A stretch of 12,826 nucleotides of DNA, from positions 9,982 through 22,807 of the forward strand of contig DFQW01000046.1 in NCBI GenBank assembly GCA_002377985.1, read 5' to 3'. This stretch comes from Halieaceae bacterium UBA3479 (GTDB lineage: Bacteria > Pseudomonadota > Gammaproteobacteria > Pseudomonadales > Halieaceae). Below, piece by piece: positions 1 through 8,044 of the stretch. Numbering within the stretch: position 1 is the first letter of the stretch; each line of letters starts with the position of its first letter. The notes beneath the pieces are model-generated. The model was given only the letters and a program-made list of their open reading frames with translations, did no database searches and had not been told where the DNA came from. The position numbers and the translations under genes are program-made.

Positions 1-488
1 TCCGAGGCCTGGTTTGATGACACCCAGTCGGCGATGGCCTGAGCCACTGCGTGGGCCAATGCGCCCTCGAGAGTCGCGGGATTCGCGGCGTCATTCGCAC
101 CTGCGGGGAACAGCTCGGCCAAAGCGGCAGGGGAGAGGCCGCTGGCCTGGGCAAATTTCAATATTGCGGAGGGTTCAACCGGATCGCCTACGACCAAAAG
201 ATCGAAGCCAGGCAATGGCGTGTTGGTTGTGGTCTGCTCGGCCACCGGTGCCGATGGGGATGACGCATGGGCAACCGGAGTGGCAACAGAAGCCGCTTGC
301 TGCGGCGCTGATGCCGCCGGCAACTGCTTGCCGGTCACAACACCCGCCTGCGCCTCTTCGGATGCCGCCAACGCGCGCTTAAACGCGATGCCTGAGCCCG
401 TTGCTGGCGCCGTTTGCGCAGTGGAACCTGTTGATTTTCCTAGGTTTCCTAACAGCTTGGCTATGTCTGATCCGATCTGAGAGTCCAC
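1..488 (-). CDS. fliK: Flagellar hook-length control protein FliK, N-terminal part (cut by the window edge)
   Basis: FliK is the secreted molecular ruler that sets hook length and switches export specificity at FlhB. About 162 codons are visible on the minus strand. The protein begins MDSQIGSDIAKLLGNLGKS and continues as an Ala/Pro/Ser/Thr-rich, low-complexity chain, as usual for the poorly conserved N-terminal half. The conserved C-terminal hook domain lies outside the window, so the name rests mainly on position directly after fliJ and on composition. The start is a GTG at 488-486: an in-frame TGA lies two codons upstream and no better start follows. The Shine-Dalgarno sequence is weak. The gap to the fliJ stop is 36 nt and contains a short inverted repeat (ACTAC/GTAGT, 513-524) but no clear terminator or promoter, so read-through from the fli operon is likely. 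Confidence 0.72.
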   Translation of the reverse strand, partial: MDSQIGSDIAKLLGNLGKSTGSTAQTAPATGSGIAFKRALAASEEAQAGVVTGKQLPAASAPQQAASVATPVAHASSPSAPVAEQTTTNTPLPGFDLLVVGDPVEPSAILKFAQASGLSPAALAELFPAGANDAANPATLEGALAHAVAQAIADWVSSNQAS

Positions 489-524
489 AGTTCAATCACT
501 TGTCACATTGTTTACTACGAGTAG

Positions 525-971
525 TTAATGCAAGTCGCGTGCCAAGTCTGCTCTGGCATAGCTCTGGACCGCCCATTCGTCGATGGCGTCAATCTCAATG
601 CGCTCCCGCTGCACGCGGCGGGTGTCTAGCGTCTGCTGCTGCAAATGTTCGTATTTTTGCAACACCTGCAAGGTTTTCTGATTTTGTTGCTGCGCGCGCC
701 CGATCAGCTCCCTCAACTCCATCAGCTGGCCCTCGCAGTTATTGCGCAACACGTCGAGATCCGCGAGGAAAGTCTTCATCACGCGCCAATCGGCGATTTC
801 CTGCCGCGTGCTAACGGTCAGTTGCTGACGAAAATGCTGTTGGCGCTCAGCGACCTTGTCGCGATTGGCCTCTGTTTCCCTGAAATGACGCCGCAAATTG
901 GCCAACCTGGCCAGCTCGCGCTCATTGCGGCGCTTGTATTTCAGCACGAGAGGGTCCCACTTAGTGGCCAT
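525..971 (-). CDS. fliJ: Flagellar export chaperone / ATPase stalk protein FliJ
   Basis: FliJ is the small coiled-coil protein that sits in the FliI ATPase ring like a rotor stalk and helps couple ATP hydrolysis to export. The product is 148 aa, the usual family size. It is almost entirely charged and helical, rich in Arg, Gln, Glu and Leu with heptad-like spacing, and has no membrane segment or signal peptide. I chose the ATG at 971, giving MATKWDPLVLKYKRRNEREL. It has a GGGG Shine-Dalgarno sequence about 6 nt upstream and overlaps the end of fliI by 11 nt. A longer reading from a TTG at 986 has no ribosome site. Sequence is poorly conserved in this family, so the call combines size, coiled-coil character and the conserved fliI-fliJ adjacency. 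Confidence 0.85.
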   Translation of the reverse strand: MATKWDPLVLKYKRRNERELARLANLRRHFRETEANRDKVAERQQHFRQQLTVSTRQEIADWRVMKTFLADLDVLRNNCEGQLMELRELIGRAQQQNQKTLQVLQKYEHLQQQTLDTRRVQRERIEIDAIDEWAVQSYARADLARDLH

Positions 972-2316
972 GTTGACCCCGCGCAATAATCTGCGCCATC
1001 GCAGCCGTCGCTTGGTCCATCGAGCACGATTCCGTGGCCCCCTGACGGAGAAAATCCAGCATCAAGGGCCTGATGGCGATGGCGCGATCAAGATCGGGGT
1101 CGGTACCCTGTTCATAGGCACCGACCATAATAAGATCACGGTTCGCCTCATACAAAGACCACAGCCGCCGAAAATCGGTCGCCATTTTGATCTCGTGATG
1201 GCTCAGTACTTTTGCCGCCAATCGCGAAATCGAGCCGCGAAGATTGATGGCAGGGTAAACACCTGAATCCGCCAATTCCCGGGACAGCATAATTTGACCA
1301 TCGAGTGATGCCCGTGCCACCTCGACGATGGGGTCCATGCCCTCATCGTGCTCGGAAAGCACCGTGTAAACGCTGGTGATGGACCCTTCTCCGTCGCCAG
1401 GGCCACCCCTCTCTATAAGCTTTGGCAGGTCACTGAACACAGACGGCGGGTAACCTTTGTTCGTGGGCGGTTCACCCGTCGCCAGACCGATTTCACGCTG
1501 GGCATGGGCGATCCGCGTCAGGCTGTCACACAACAACAACACATCGTTGCCCTGATCGCGAAAATACTCCGCCACCAGATGGGCCACCTCCGCTGCCTGC
1601 CGGCGCATGACCGACGCACAATCCGAGGTTGCCAAAATCACCACCGCCTTGCGTAAACCCTCCGGACCCAGGCTCTCAGCCAAAAATTCGCCCGCCTCAC
1701 GGCCGCGCTCACCAATCAGGGCGAGTACCACCACATCCGCTACCGTATGCCGGGTCATCATGCCCAACAAGGTGCTCTTGCCCACACCGGAACCGGCGAT
1801 CAACCCCACGCGCTGACCTTTGGCCAGCGTCAAGACACCGTTAATAGCACGCACACCCACATCGAGAGGCGTTTTCACCGCCTTTCGCTTCAGTGCAGGG
1901 ATGGAGCGGCCAAAAAAATGAGGAGTAAAACGGGGGTGAGCCAGGGGCTGCCCGTCGAGCGGGTTGCCCAAGGGATCAATAACGCGCCCGAGCAGGTGAG
2001 GGCCTACCGGCAGGCCGACCCGGCGGTTGACCAGTCGTATTCGGCTCTCACGGGACACGCCAACCGTATCTGAAAACGGTATCAGTTTGAGCGTCTGATC
2101 TGAAAACGCCACGACCTCCGCCGGCACATTTGGCGCCGCGGGATCATCGGTCTCGATTTCACACATGGCTCCCAGCGGTGCCTGTAAACCGTCACATTCA
2201 ACAACATGGCCGGAGACATGGCGGATCTTTGCCCACAGCCAGGCTTCGGGGGCGGTCAGGTGAGGCCAGGACTGATCGGCTCGCGACACCTGGTCACTCA
2301 CTGTTGGGTCACTCAT
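961..2316 (-). CDS. fliI: Flagellum-specific ATPase FliI
   Basis: FliI is the hexameric F1-beta-like ATPase of the flagellar type III export apparatus, at the cytoplasmic base of the basal body. The 451-aa length is normal. Walker A (GSGVGKST) is at about residues 175-182. The catalytic-glutamate region IGERGREAGEF is at 201-211, Walker B (VLLLCDSLTR) at 259-268, and GYPPSVFSDLP at 288-298. Two positions differ from typical gammaproteobacterial FliI: the usual DGHIVLSR reads DGQIMLSR (339-346), and the segment after Walker B reads IAHAQREIGL rather than YAMAQREIAL. The ATG start at 2316 overlaps the fliH stop as ATGA, which implies translational coupling. The 3' end overlaps fliJ by 11 nt. 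Confidence 0.97.
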   Translation of the reverse strand: MSDPTVSDQVSRADQSWPHLTAPEAWLWAKIRHVSGHVVECDGLQAPLGAMCEIETDDPAAPNVPAEVVAFSDQTLKLIPFSDTVGVSRESRIRLVNRRVGLPVGPHLLGRVIDPLGNPLDGQPLAHPRFTPHFFGRSIPALKRKAVKTPLDVGVRAINGVLTLAKGQRVGLIAGSGVGKSTLLGMMTRHTVADVVVLALIGERGREAGEFLAESLGPEGLRKAVVILATSDCASVMRRQAAEVAHLVAEYFRDQGNDVLLLCDSLTRIAHAQREIGLATGEPPTNKGYPPSVFSDLPKLIERGGPGDGEGSITSVYTVLSEHDEGMDPIVEVARASLDGQIMLSRELADSGVYPAINLRGSISRLAAKVLSHHEIKMATDFRRLWSLYEANRDLIMVGAYEQGTDPDLDRAIAIRPLMLDFLRQGATESCSMDQATAAMAQIIARGQHGH

Positions 2317-3092
2317 GGCTCGATTGGCCGCTCGGGGAATTGGGCGACCAGCTGCTCACGAAGCTGGGCAAATTCACCCTCCAGTAACCGCTCAATCGCA
2401 ATGTGGTCGTAGTGAATGGCGATATCGCCATCAGCCAGTGCCGGATCAACCGACAGCGTCACGGGCTGACCGGTCAACATTTCAGACAGCCGCTCCGCGG
2501 GCACCCAATCTGCCATCGCCGCCGACACCTTGATTTCGACGGGGATATCCTCGGGTAATTCCGCCTGCTGCAATGCGCGGCGAAGGTATTCCCTAAAAAA
2601 GCTTTCATCGGTTTGCAGCGCTTGAAGACAGACCGTCTTCGCAATATCGAGAGAAAGATCGGTGACCACCGGCCAGACTCTGGGCAATGCGGCCATCTCG
2701 CGCTGAATCATCGCCTCAATCCGCTCCGCCAGCGCCTCTCGTTGCTGACTTTCCATATTGGATTGTCGAATTCCCTCGGCGACACCCTCCTGATAACGTG
2801 CCTCCAATAGCGTTTCCATATCAACGGGCGCTTCCGTAGACGGTGCATCCTCAACCTCGCCCTCCAACGGCTCATCGCTTGCCTCTGGGCCCGCCGCTCC
2901 CTCTACGGATGCTTCAGCGTCATCGTCAGATTCATCACCGAGCTTCTGCCACCGAGTCGCTTCAAAACCCAGCGAGCGGCCAGACACTTCTCCGGCAATC
3001 GACGCCTCGCTAAAGGCTCTGGCCCGACGATCGGCGGCGAGGAGCTCATTGAGCTCCCAAACAACGGTGTCATTGGCTTTAGACAAAGTCAT
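2313..3092 (-). CDS. fliH: Flagellar assembly protein FliH (FliI regulator/stator)
   Basis: FliH binds and restrains FliI and anchors it to FliN and FlhA, acting as the peripheral stalk of the export ATPase. The product is 259 aa, within the family range. Residues 1-45 form a basic/helical N-terminus. Residues 53-95 are a very acidic low-complexity linker, followed by a helical segment with one short GxxxG (EGVAEG, about 102-107). The C-terminal half contains the FliH/V-ATPase-E-like domain and ends in an amphipathic helix (HIAIERLLEGEFAQLREQL). The GxxxG run is shorter than in many FliH proteins. The ATG at 3092 overlaps the 3' end of fliG by 14 nt, and the stop overlaps fliI by 4 nt. Identification rests on the domain layout plus its position between fliG and fliI. 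Confidence 0.88.
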   Translation of the reverse strand: MTLSKANDTVVWELNELLAADRRARAFSEASIAGEVSGRSLGFEATRWQKLGDESDDDAEASVEGAAGPEASDEPLEGEVEDAPSTEAPVDMETLLEARYQEGVAEGIRQSNMESQQREALAERIEAMIQREMAALPRVWPVVTDLSLDIAKTVCLQALQTDESFFREYLRRALQQAELPEDIPVEIKVSAAMADWVPAERLSEMLTGQPVTLSVDPALADGDIAIHYDHIAIERLLEGEFAQLREQLVAQFPERPIEP

Positions 3093-4146
3093 CTCCGCGG
3101 CCTGCCAACACCAGCTCTCCGGCGTCAGACAGTTTTCTGGCGATTCTCATAATGTTCTTCTGCGCGTCCTCCACATCGGAAATACGCATGGGGCCCTTGG
3201 ACTCCATATCGTCGATAAACATGGCTTTCGCACGCTGGGACATGTTGTCGAAGAACTTGTCACGGGTTTCTTCGCTGGCGCCCTTGAGCGCTACCATCAG
3301 CAGATCCGATTCGATGTTTCGCATCATGACCTGAATGGCGCGATTATCGACCATAGACAGATTTTCAAAGGTGAACATATTGTCCTGAATCTGAAGCGTC
3401 AGATCCTCATCCAGACGGGTCAACGCCTGCATTACCGAGGTTTCCAGATCCACCTTGACGAAGTTCATAATCTTGGCGGCGGTTTTAACGCCGCCGAAGC
3501 TGGAAGATTTAGCGGAAGAGTTACTGGAGAACTGGGCAGCCATAATTCTCTCAAGCTCTTCCATCGCTGAGGGCTGCACGGTCTCCAGTCGCGCCACGCG
3601 CTGCATGACTTCACCGCGGTTTTCAGCGGGAAGGAAACTGAGCACGTCGGCTGCCACATCGTATTCCAATACAGAAAGGATAATCGCGATCACCTGCGGA
3701 TGCTCGTTGATGATCATGTCGGAGATCGCGCGGGCGTCCATCCAGCGGAGGATCTCCAGCCCTTTGGTGGAACCCCCTGGCAGAATCCTGCTGAGCACAG
3801 TGCTGGCTTTGTCCTCACCCAGTGCTCGCTTCAACACAGATTCGACATAGTCAGTGGTGCCCAAACCCAGATTGGTCTGCTGTTTAATCGTGCCAACAAA
3901 ATCATCGAGTACCGCACTCACCGTTTCCTGCGAGAGGTCCACCACGCCCACCATCGCGGAACCCAGTGCCTGCACCTCGCGTGGGTTCAGGTAGCGGATG
4001 ATGCTCGATGCCTGCGTCTCGCCCATCAACAACATAATTACGGCCGCACGCTCGGTGGAGGTCATCGTCTCCAGTTCGGCCCGAACAACCTCGGAGAGCT
4101 CTTTCTCACCCTCGCCGGATGCCAGTTTTTTTGCTGCCTCAGCCAT
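3079..4146 (-). CDS. fliG: Flagellar motor switch protein FliG
   Basis: FliG is the rotor protein of the C-ring. It binds FliF through its N-domain and FliM through its middle domain, and receives torque from the MotA stator through its C-domain. The 355 aa are slightly longer than E. coli FliG because of a charged N-terminal extension of about 25 residues. The FliM-binding EHPQ motif is at 148-151, the linker GGVKTAAKIMNF at 218-229, and MFTFENL at 257-263. The torque helix charges align with E. coli as K288 (K264), R305 (R281), D312/D313 (D288/D289) and K317 (R297), so the charge pattern is kept with one R-to-K change. The start at 4146 lies 11 nt after the fliF stop with a G-rich ribosome site, and the gene overlaps fliH by 14 nt. 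Confidence 0.97.
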   Translation of the reverse strand: MAEAAKKLASGEGEKELSEVVRAELETMTSTERAAVIMLLMGETQASSIIRYLNPREVQALGSAMVGVVDLSQETVSAVLDDFVGTIKQQTNLGLGTTDYVESVLKRALGEDKASTVLSRILPGGSTKGLEILRWMDARAISDMIINEHPQVIAIILSVLEYDVAADVLSFLPAENRGEVMQRVARLETVQPSAMEELERIMAAQFSSNSSAKSSSFGGVKTAAKIMNFVKVDLETSVMQALTRLDEDLTLQIQDNMFTFENLSMVDNRAIQVMMRNIESDLLMVALKGASEETRDKFFDNMSQRAKAMFIDDMESKGPMRISDVEDAQKNIMRIARKLSDAGELVLAGRGDDFV

Positions 4147-4157
4147 GGGTAACCCCC

Positions 4158-6086
4158 TTAAACGGGCCTAATCATCTTCTTCAACACATTAGCCACACGC
4201 CCGGCATCCTCTGCCACCAGTAAGCGTACGATCGCCACTTTGTCATCGTAGCTGTTAGCCGTGTCGAGCATATCTGCAGAAATCGCCGATTTCTTGGGTT
4301 TGAGCTTGGCTTTGATCTCATCCAGCGACTCGCCTTCCTCCAGCGCTTTTCTGTCCGCCATACTGAGTTCGCCATCAACAAGCTGCTCAGCCAACAACGC
4401 CTCGTTTTCCTCAATCTTGGGCATATAGACCCGCAGGACCGGTGCGATTACCAAGAGAAAGAACGCAATCAGGCCGATAGACGTCATACCATGACGGCCC
4501 CATTCGATAATGGCGGGGTCCTTGTGCCAGGGCAAATGATAGTCCTGAGGTGGGTCTGTAAAGAAGGGGGCCGATGTCAGGGTGAGGGTGTCGCCCCGCG
4601 CCGCGTTATAGGGCAAGGCCGTCAGTACCAGCGCGCGTAATCGCTCCAGCTCGTCGGCCATAAACCGCTGCAAATCGGCAGCGGGAATTGGTGCCAGAGA
4701 CGCAGCTGCACCCTGAATAGCGCCCTCAGTCTCGCCTGCAGCAGATTCCTCCAGCAAATCTCCCGATGCCGTGGGCTGTTCATCGAGGGAGGCGTAGTAG
4801 CGGCGCTTCGCCAGATCTCTGAGGGACGCCTCATTGACAATCACGCCCGCCGTCATCGATGTCACGCGCCCCGCCTGTTCCTTGACAAAGGTGATCTCTT
4901 TATCCAGCTCGTAATTACGCGTGGTTTGCTCGCGCTCGGTGGTTGCCGTCTGGGTATTGGTCGGGTTAGCCGCCACTTCTCCTTCTGGCACCACCTCGGG
5001 CTGATCGGGGGGAATGTTGGTGGTACCGCCGGGCACGCCGGATGCCGCAATACCCGTTTGTGAATCCGCCGTGATCACTTCGGATCTCACTTCCGGGCCG
5101 CCGCCTTCAACGTCCAAATACTGCTCGCGCGTAGTTTCACGCTGGGTAAAGTCCATCTCTAGGTTCACAACGGTGCGGACATTGCCGCCGCCAAGGGCGG
5201 GAATCAGCAGTTCACGAATGCGCTCTGCCAATTCGGCCTCGCGCTCTGCCTCAAACCGGGCATTGTTCAGCGCTGGTGTCCCATCCTTGTCGGCGTTGCT
5301 ACCCGTTAGTAAGTTGCCGTAATGATCGACCACTGTCACATCCTGCGTCGCCAGGTAGGGCACACTGGCGCTGACCAGATGAACGATAGAGAGCACCTGC
5401 GCCGGGTCCACCACGCGCCCGCGATACGGCTTAACAATAACGGACGCCTTGGCGGGCTGCCTGTCGCGCACAAATACGCTCTGCTTGGGTGCCGCAAGAT
5501 GCACACGGGCGGTTTCAATGGTGCTGATCTCGGTAATCGTTCGGGCCAGCTCAATCTCAATCGCATTGTTATATTTGACTTGCTCCATAAACTGACTGGT
5601 GGTCATGGAACTGCCTTCGGCGAGGGTTCCCATGCCGCCCTCAGCCGCGGCCCGCGGGATACCCTGGGAGGCGAGGAAAATGCGCGCTGCCTGAAAATCA
5701 TTTTCTGGCACCTCAAGACGACCGGTGGAATTGTTGATTCTGACGTCGTAATTGGCTGCTTTCAGCGCTTCAAAAGCGAGCTGCACATCGGCAGATTCAA
5801 AACCGTCCGATACACTGCGAAAGGGTGTGGAGGTCATAATGGACCAGAAGATGAGCACCACCAGCAGAGATAACAGACCGATAATCGCGGGCATCGCACG
5901 CTTTACCGCGGGCTGTGACATCACATCACGTACGGCGGGCAGAGGGGGCCCCTGATTGGCCGCACCGCCCGCACCTTGTTCAGCAGGCAAGGCTGCTTTG
6001 CCGGACTCTGCAGGGGGGCTGGCTTTGCTGCCCACTTCGGTAGCCGATCCCTCAATCAAGGGTCGTTGTTCTAGCGCTGCTTCCAT
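4158..6086 (-). CDS. fliF: Flagellar MS-ring protein FliF
   Basis: FliF forms the inner-membrane MS ring that houses the export gate and carries the FliG rotor. The product is 642 aa. A first membrane segment (about 67-85, rich in Leu/Val/Ile) is followed by the periplasmic ring-building region. This includes the YscJ/FliF core with FMEQVKYNNAIEIELARTI and ARVHLAAPKQSVFVRD. A Pro/Thr/Glu-rich disordered loop and a second membrane segment (about 534-555) follow. The cytoplasmic C-terminus ends YDDKVAIVRLLVAEDAGRVANVLKKMI, the FliG-binding helices. About 66 residues precede the first membrane helix, longer than in E. coli, and these are Ala/Pro/Glu-rich. The ATG at 6086 has a good ribosome site (AAAGAGGTAAGAG just upstream). 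It lies 34 nt after the fliE stop. Confidence 0.97.
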   Translation of the reverse strand: MEAALEQRPLIEGSATEVGSKASPPAESGKAALPAEQGAGGAANQGPPLPAVRDVMSQPAVKRAMPAIIGLLSLLVVLIFWSIMTSTPFRSVSDGFESADVQLAFEALKAANYDVRINNSTGRLEVPENDFQAARIFLASQGIPRAAAEGGMGTLAEGSSMTTSQFMEQVKYNNAIEIELARTITEISTIETARVHLAAPKQSVFVRDRQPAKASVIVKPYRGRVVDPAQVLSIVHLVSASVPYLATQDVTVVDHYGNLLTGSNADKDGTPALNNARFEAEREAELAERIRELLIPALGGGNVRTVVNLEMDFTQRETTREQYLDVEGGGPEVRSEVITADSQTGIAASGVPGGTTNIPPDQPEVVPEGEVAANPTNTQTATTEREQTTRNYELDKEITFVKEQAGRVTSMTAGVIVNEASLRDLAKRRYYASLDEQPTASGDLLEESAAGETEGAIQGAAASLAPIPAADLQRFMADELERLRALVLTALPYNAARGDTLTLTSAPFFTDPPQDYHLPWHKDPAIIEWGRHGMTSIGLIAFFLLVIAPVLRVYMPKIEENEALLAEQLVDGELSMADRKALEEGESLDEIKAKLKPKKSAISADMLDTANSYDDKVAIVRLLVAEDAGRVANVLKKMIRPV

Positions 6087-6120
6087 TATCTCTTACCTCT
6101 TTGTCCACATGCCCGGGGGT

Positions 6121-6450
6121 TTACACCGGCATGCTCATGACATCCTGATAGGCTTTCAGAACTTTATTGCGCACCTGCAAAGTGGCCTCGAATGCCACTG
6201 ATGCGCGCTGCGAATCAATGAGGACGTCTGTCACACTGACATCGCCACGCGCTTCAAAATTGGTTTTTGTCTCTGCGGATCGCATTTGCGTTTCATTTAC
6301 AGATCGGATGGCCGCGAGCAAATCGGACGCAAAGCGCGATTGCTGCTGCTCGTTGCTGATGCGAAGCGACGCGTCGGACGCCTGACTGTTGGCCAGCTCG
6401 GCCTGCCGGATGACGTTCATTACACCCTGCATGTTTGCTCTATCGATCAT
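6121..6450 (-). CDS. fliE: Flagellar hook-basal body complex protein FliE
   Basis: FliE is the small adaptor between the MS ring/export gate and the proximal rod. It is among the first exported substrates. The 109-aa product has the family's usual size and its hallmark C-terminus (SFEATLQVRNK-type, here VAFEATLQVRNKVLKAYQDVMSMPV). The N-terminal part is polar and helical. The ATG at 6450 overlaps the stop of the upstream regulator as ATGA, with an AGGT ribosome site about 8 nt upstream. fliE is therefore translationally coupled to the regulator, and the two are co-transcribed. No separate sigma54 promoter is visible immediately before fliE. Confidence 0.95.
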   Translation of the reverse strand: MIDRANMQGVMNVIRQAELANSQASDASLRISNEQQQSRFASDLLAAIRSVNETQMRSAETKTNFEARGDVSVTDVLIDSQRASVAFEATLQVRNKVLKAYQDVMSMPV

Positions 6451-7907
6451 GAGGCACCTATCGATTGCATGGCGTCGGGTTCGGACGCCTTGAGTTTCTG
6501 GAGTTTGTGTCGCAGCGTTCTTGGGCTAATACCCAAGCGCTCAGCGGCTTCTTTCTTGGAATCGGTTTCCTGCAGTGCAGCCTGAATCAACTGCCATTCG
6601 GCTTGCTCCTTGGCAGACACCAGATCTTGGTCCGCGTGCACGCCGAATTCGGGCATCGCCGGCGCGGGGGCAGGGGCCGACGCGCTGGCGGACGCGGGCG
6701 CAGTGAGCGTGTCAGGAGAAAACTCCAACGCATCGAAATAGATGTGCTCGGGTTGAATCACATTGTGAATCGCGAGCACTTTTGCCCGGCAGATCACATT
6801 GTCGAGCTCGCGAACGTTGCCCGGCCAGTCGTGGGTCATCAGTTGCCGGATGGCGGCTTCTTCAATCTGCATGCTCAGCCCGGCCAGCTGTTCTGAGGAC
6901 GCGAAGGTAATCGCCAGCTGGCGGATGTCCTCGGGGCGCTCTCTGAGCGGTGGGATGCCGATATGAAAGGCATTGAGGCGATAGAGCAAGTCTTCTCGAA
7001 ACTCACCCCGTTTTACCAGCTCCACCAAATTTCGGTTAGTCGCTGCCACCAAGCGAACGTCAAAATGAATCTCTTTGGTGCTGCCGATGCGCGCCGCCTT
7101 GCGCTCCTGAATAACCCGCAACAGTTTGGGTTGAATGTGAAGCGGTAATTCGCCTACCTCATCGAGAAACAGGGTGCCGTTGTGTGCCTCCTCAAAAATC
7201 CCGGGCTGATCCTTAATGGCACCGGTAAACGACCCCTTGATGTGACCGAACAAGATGCTTTCCACCAGATGCTCCGGCATCGCAGAGCAATTCAACGCGA
7301 TAAATGGACCCGAGGATCTGTTGGAGGCGTTATGCAAAATCTGGGCAACCACTTCTTTACCCACGCCCGAGGGGCCGGACAGCAGTGCCGTTACGTCGAC
7401 CTGAGCGACCCGCTGCACCAACGCCAGCATGGCTTTGCTGGTCGGGTCACTGAACACCACCTGCTTACGCTGGCCACGCGCGGCGATCCTGGGTTGCGCG
7501 CTTTCCGCTACAGGCTGAGTCGGCTGGGATGCGCCCGCATCCCATGCGGCGCGCACCTGATCCAGGATGAGCGTCCAATCTGCGGCTTCTGAATAGGTTT
7601 CCAAGGCGCCAAAGTGTGCCAGTCCGGCAAGATGCGCCAGTTTGACGTCGCCCTCGGGGCATAACAGCACTGAACCCTCGGGCGACTGCTGCAACACCTG
7701 CTGCAAATAGCGCGCCTCAACCGGCCAGGCCGGACCTACCGCAATGCAGGAGGGGCTGCCTTGCGCCGCTCTCTCGGCAAAAGTATCAGGTGCCTGAGTG
7801 AGAAGGAGTTGCTTGTCGACAAACGCCTGCAGACATCCCTCGGGAAAGCCTGTCCCGCGAACAGCCAGCACATTGAGCTGAGAACCTGCAATGGAGCTTC
7901 TTGACAC
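6447..7907 (-). CDS. flrC: Sigma54-dependent activator of the FlrC/FleR type with a degenerate receiver domain
   Basis: This is an enhancer-binding AAA+ protein that would activate sigma54 promoters of class III flagellar genes. From the GTG at 7907 it is 486 aa. Residues 1-125 have alternating strand/helix texture like a receiver fold, but no acidic pair after strand 1 (LNVLAVRG), no phospho-acceptor Asp (SCIAVGPAW) and no Lys-Pro. Then come Walker A GPSGVGKE (178-185), a GSFTGA loop (225-230), Walker B TLFLDEVGE (245-253) and WPGNVREL (361-368). An Ala/Pro linker (about 402-418) precedes a Fis-type HTH, AERLGISPRTLRHKL, matching FlrC/FleR. An in-frame GTG at 7937 lies upstream of the predicted sigma54 transcription start and has no ribosome site. 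The GTG at 7907 has GGGGA 9 nt upstream, so I prefer it. No histidine kinase gene is adjacent. Confidence 0.85.
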   Translation of the reverse strand: MSRSSIAGSQLNVLAVRGTGFPEGCLQAFVDKQLLLTQAPDTFAERAAQGSPSCIAVGPAWPVEARYLQQVLQQSPEGSVLLCPEGDVKLAHLAGLAHFGALETYSEAADWTLILDQVRAAWDAGASQPTQPVAESAQPRIAARGQRKQVVFSDPTSKAMLALVQRVAQVDVTALLSGPSGVGKEVVAQILHNASNRSSGPFIALNCSAMPEHLVESILFGHIKGSFTGAIKDQPGIFEEAHNGTLFLDEVGELPLHIQPKLLRVIQERKAARIGSTKEIHFDVRLVAATNRNLVELVKRGEFREDLLYRLNAFHIGIPPLRERPEDIRQLAITFASSEQLAGLSMQIEEAAIRQLMTHDWPGNVRELDNVICRAKVLAIHNVIQPEHIYFDALEFSPDTLTAPASASASAPAPAPAMPEFGVHADQDLVSAKEQAEWQLIQAALQETDSKKEAAERLGISPRTLRHKLQKLKASEPDAMQSIGAS

Positions 7908-7940
7908 TGAACCGCTTCCCCACACGTGTAAGCACACTAT

Positions 7941-7957
7941 TGCAAAGGCAGGGCCAG
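7941..7957 (-). promoter_or_regulatory. Sigma54 (-24/-12) promoter for the flrC-fliEFGHIJ operon
   Basis: On the minus strand the sequence reads CTGGCCCTGCCTTTGCA. The -24 GG and -12 GC are separated by exactly 10 nt, with TGGC and TTGCA as in the sigma54 consensus. The predicted transcription start is near 7930, giving a leader of roughly 23 nt to the preferred GTG at 7907. An upstream T/A-rich stretch and a FleQ-like site suit an enhancer-dependent promoter. The role follows from family knowledge: FlrA/FleQ activates the flrC/fliE class II promoters with RpoN. Confidence 0.8.
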
Positions 7958-8019
7958 CATTTTTTTAACTATTAATTTCAGTGTGTTATGTACGCTAGAG
8001 CGTTTAAAACCGCGCTAAA

Positions 8020-8035
8020 TTGACAGCAATGTCAA
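8020..8035. repeat. Perfect 6-bp inverted repeat (hairpin or operator)
   Basis: TTGACA-GCAA-TGTCAA is a perfect inverted repeat with a 4-nt loop (GCAA on plus, TTGC on minus). It shares its right arm with the FleQ-like box at 8031-8044. It could be an extra protein half-site pair or a second hairpin of a tandem terminator. No T-tract of useful length follows on the minus strand. Confidence 0.5.
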
Positions 8036-8044
8036 AAAATTGAC
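8031..8044. promoter_or_regulatory. Putative FleQ/FlrA-binding box upstream of the sigma54 promoter
   Basis: The 14-bp site GTCAAAAAATTGAC closely matches the Pseudomonas FleQ box as I recall it (GTCAATAAATTGAC), with one central mismatch. Its centre is about 108 bp upstream of the predicted start at 7930, a normal distance for a sigma54 enhancer. Related half-sites flank it: TTGAC at 8020-8024 and GTCA at 8053-8056, so an array of up to four alternating half-sites is present. The gene directly upstream encodes a FleQ-type HTH. Binding is inferred from the match, not shown. Confidence 0.6.

Noticed and set aside
513..524. Inverted repeat ACTAC/GTAGT just after the fliJ stop
   Set aside because: The 5-bp stem has only a 2-nt loop and no T-tract, so it is unlikely to terminate transcription or act as an operator.
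645..989. Long plus-strand open frame opposite fliJ
   Set aside because: It is antisense to a clear fliJ/fliI overlap and has no recognisable domain. Such shadow frames are common in GC-rich genes.
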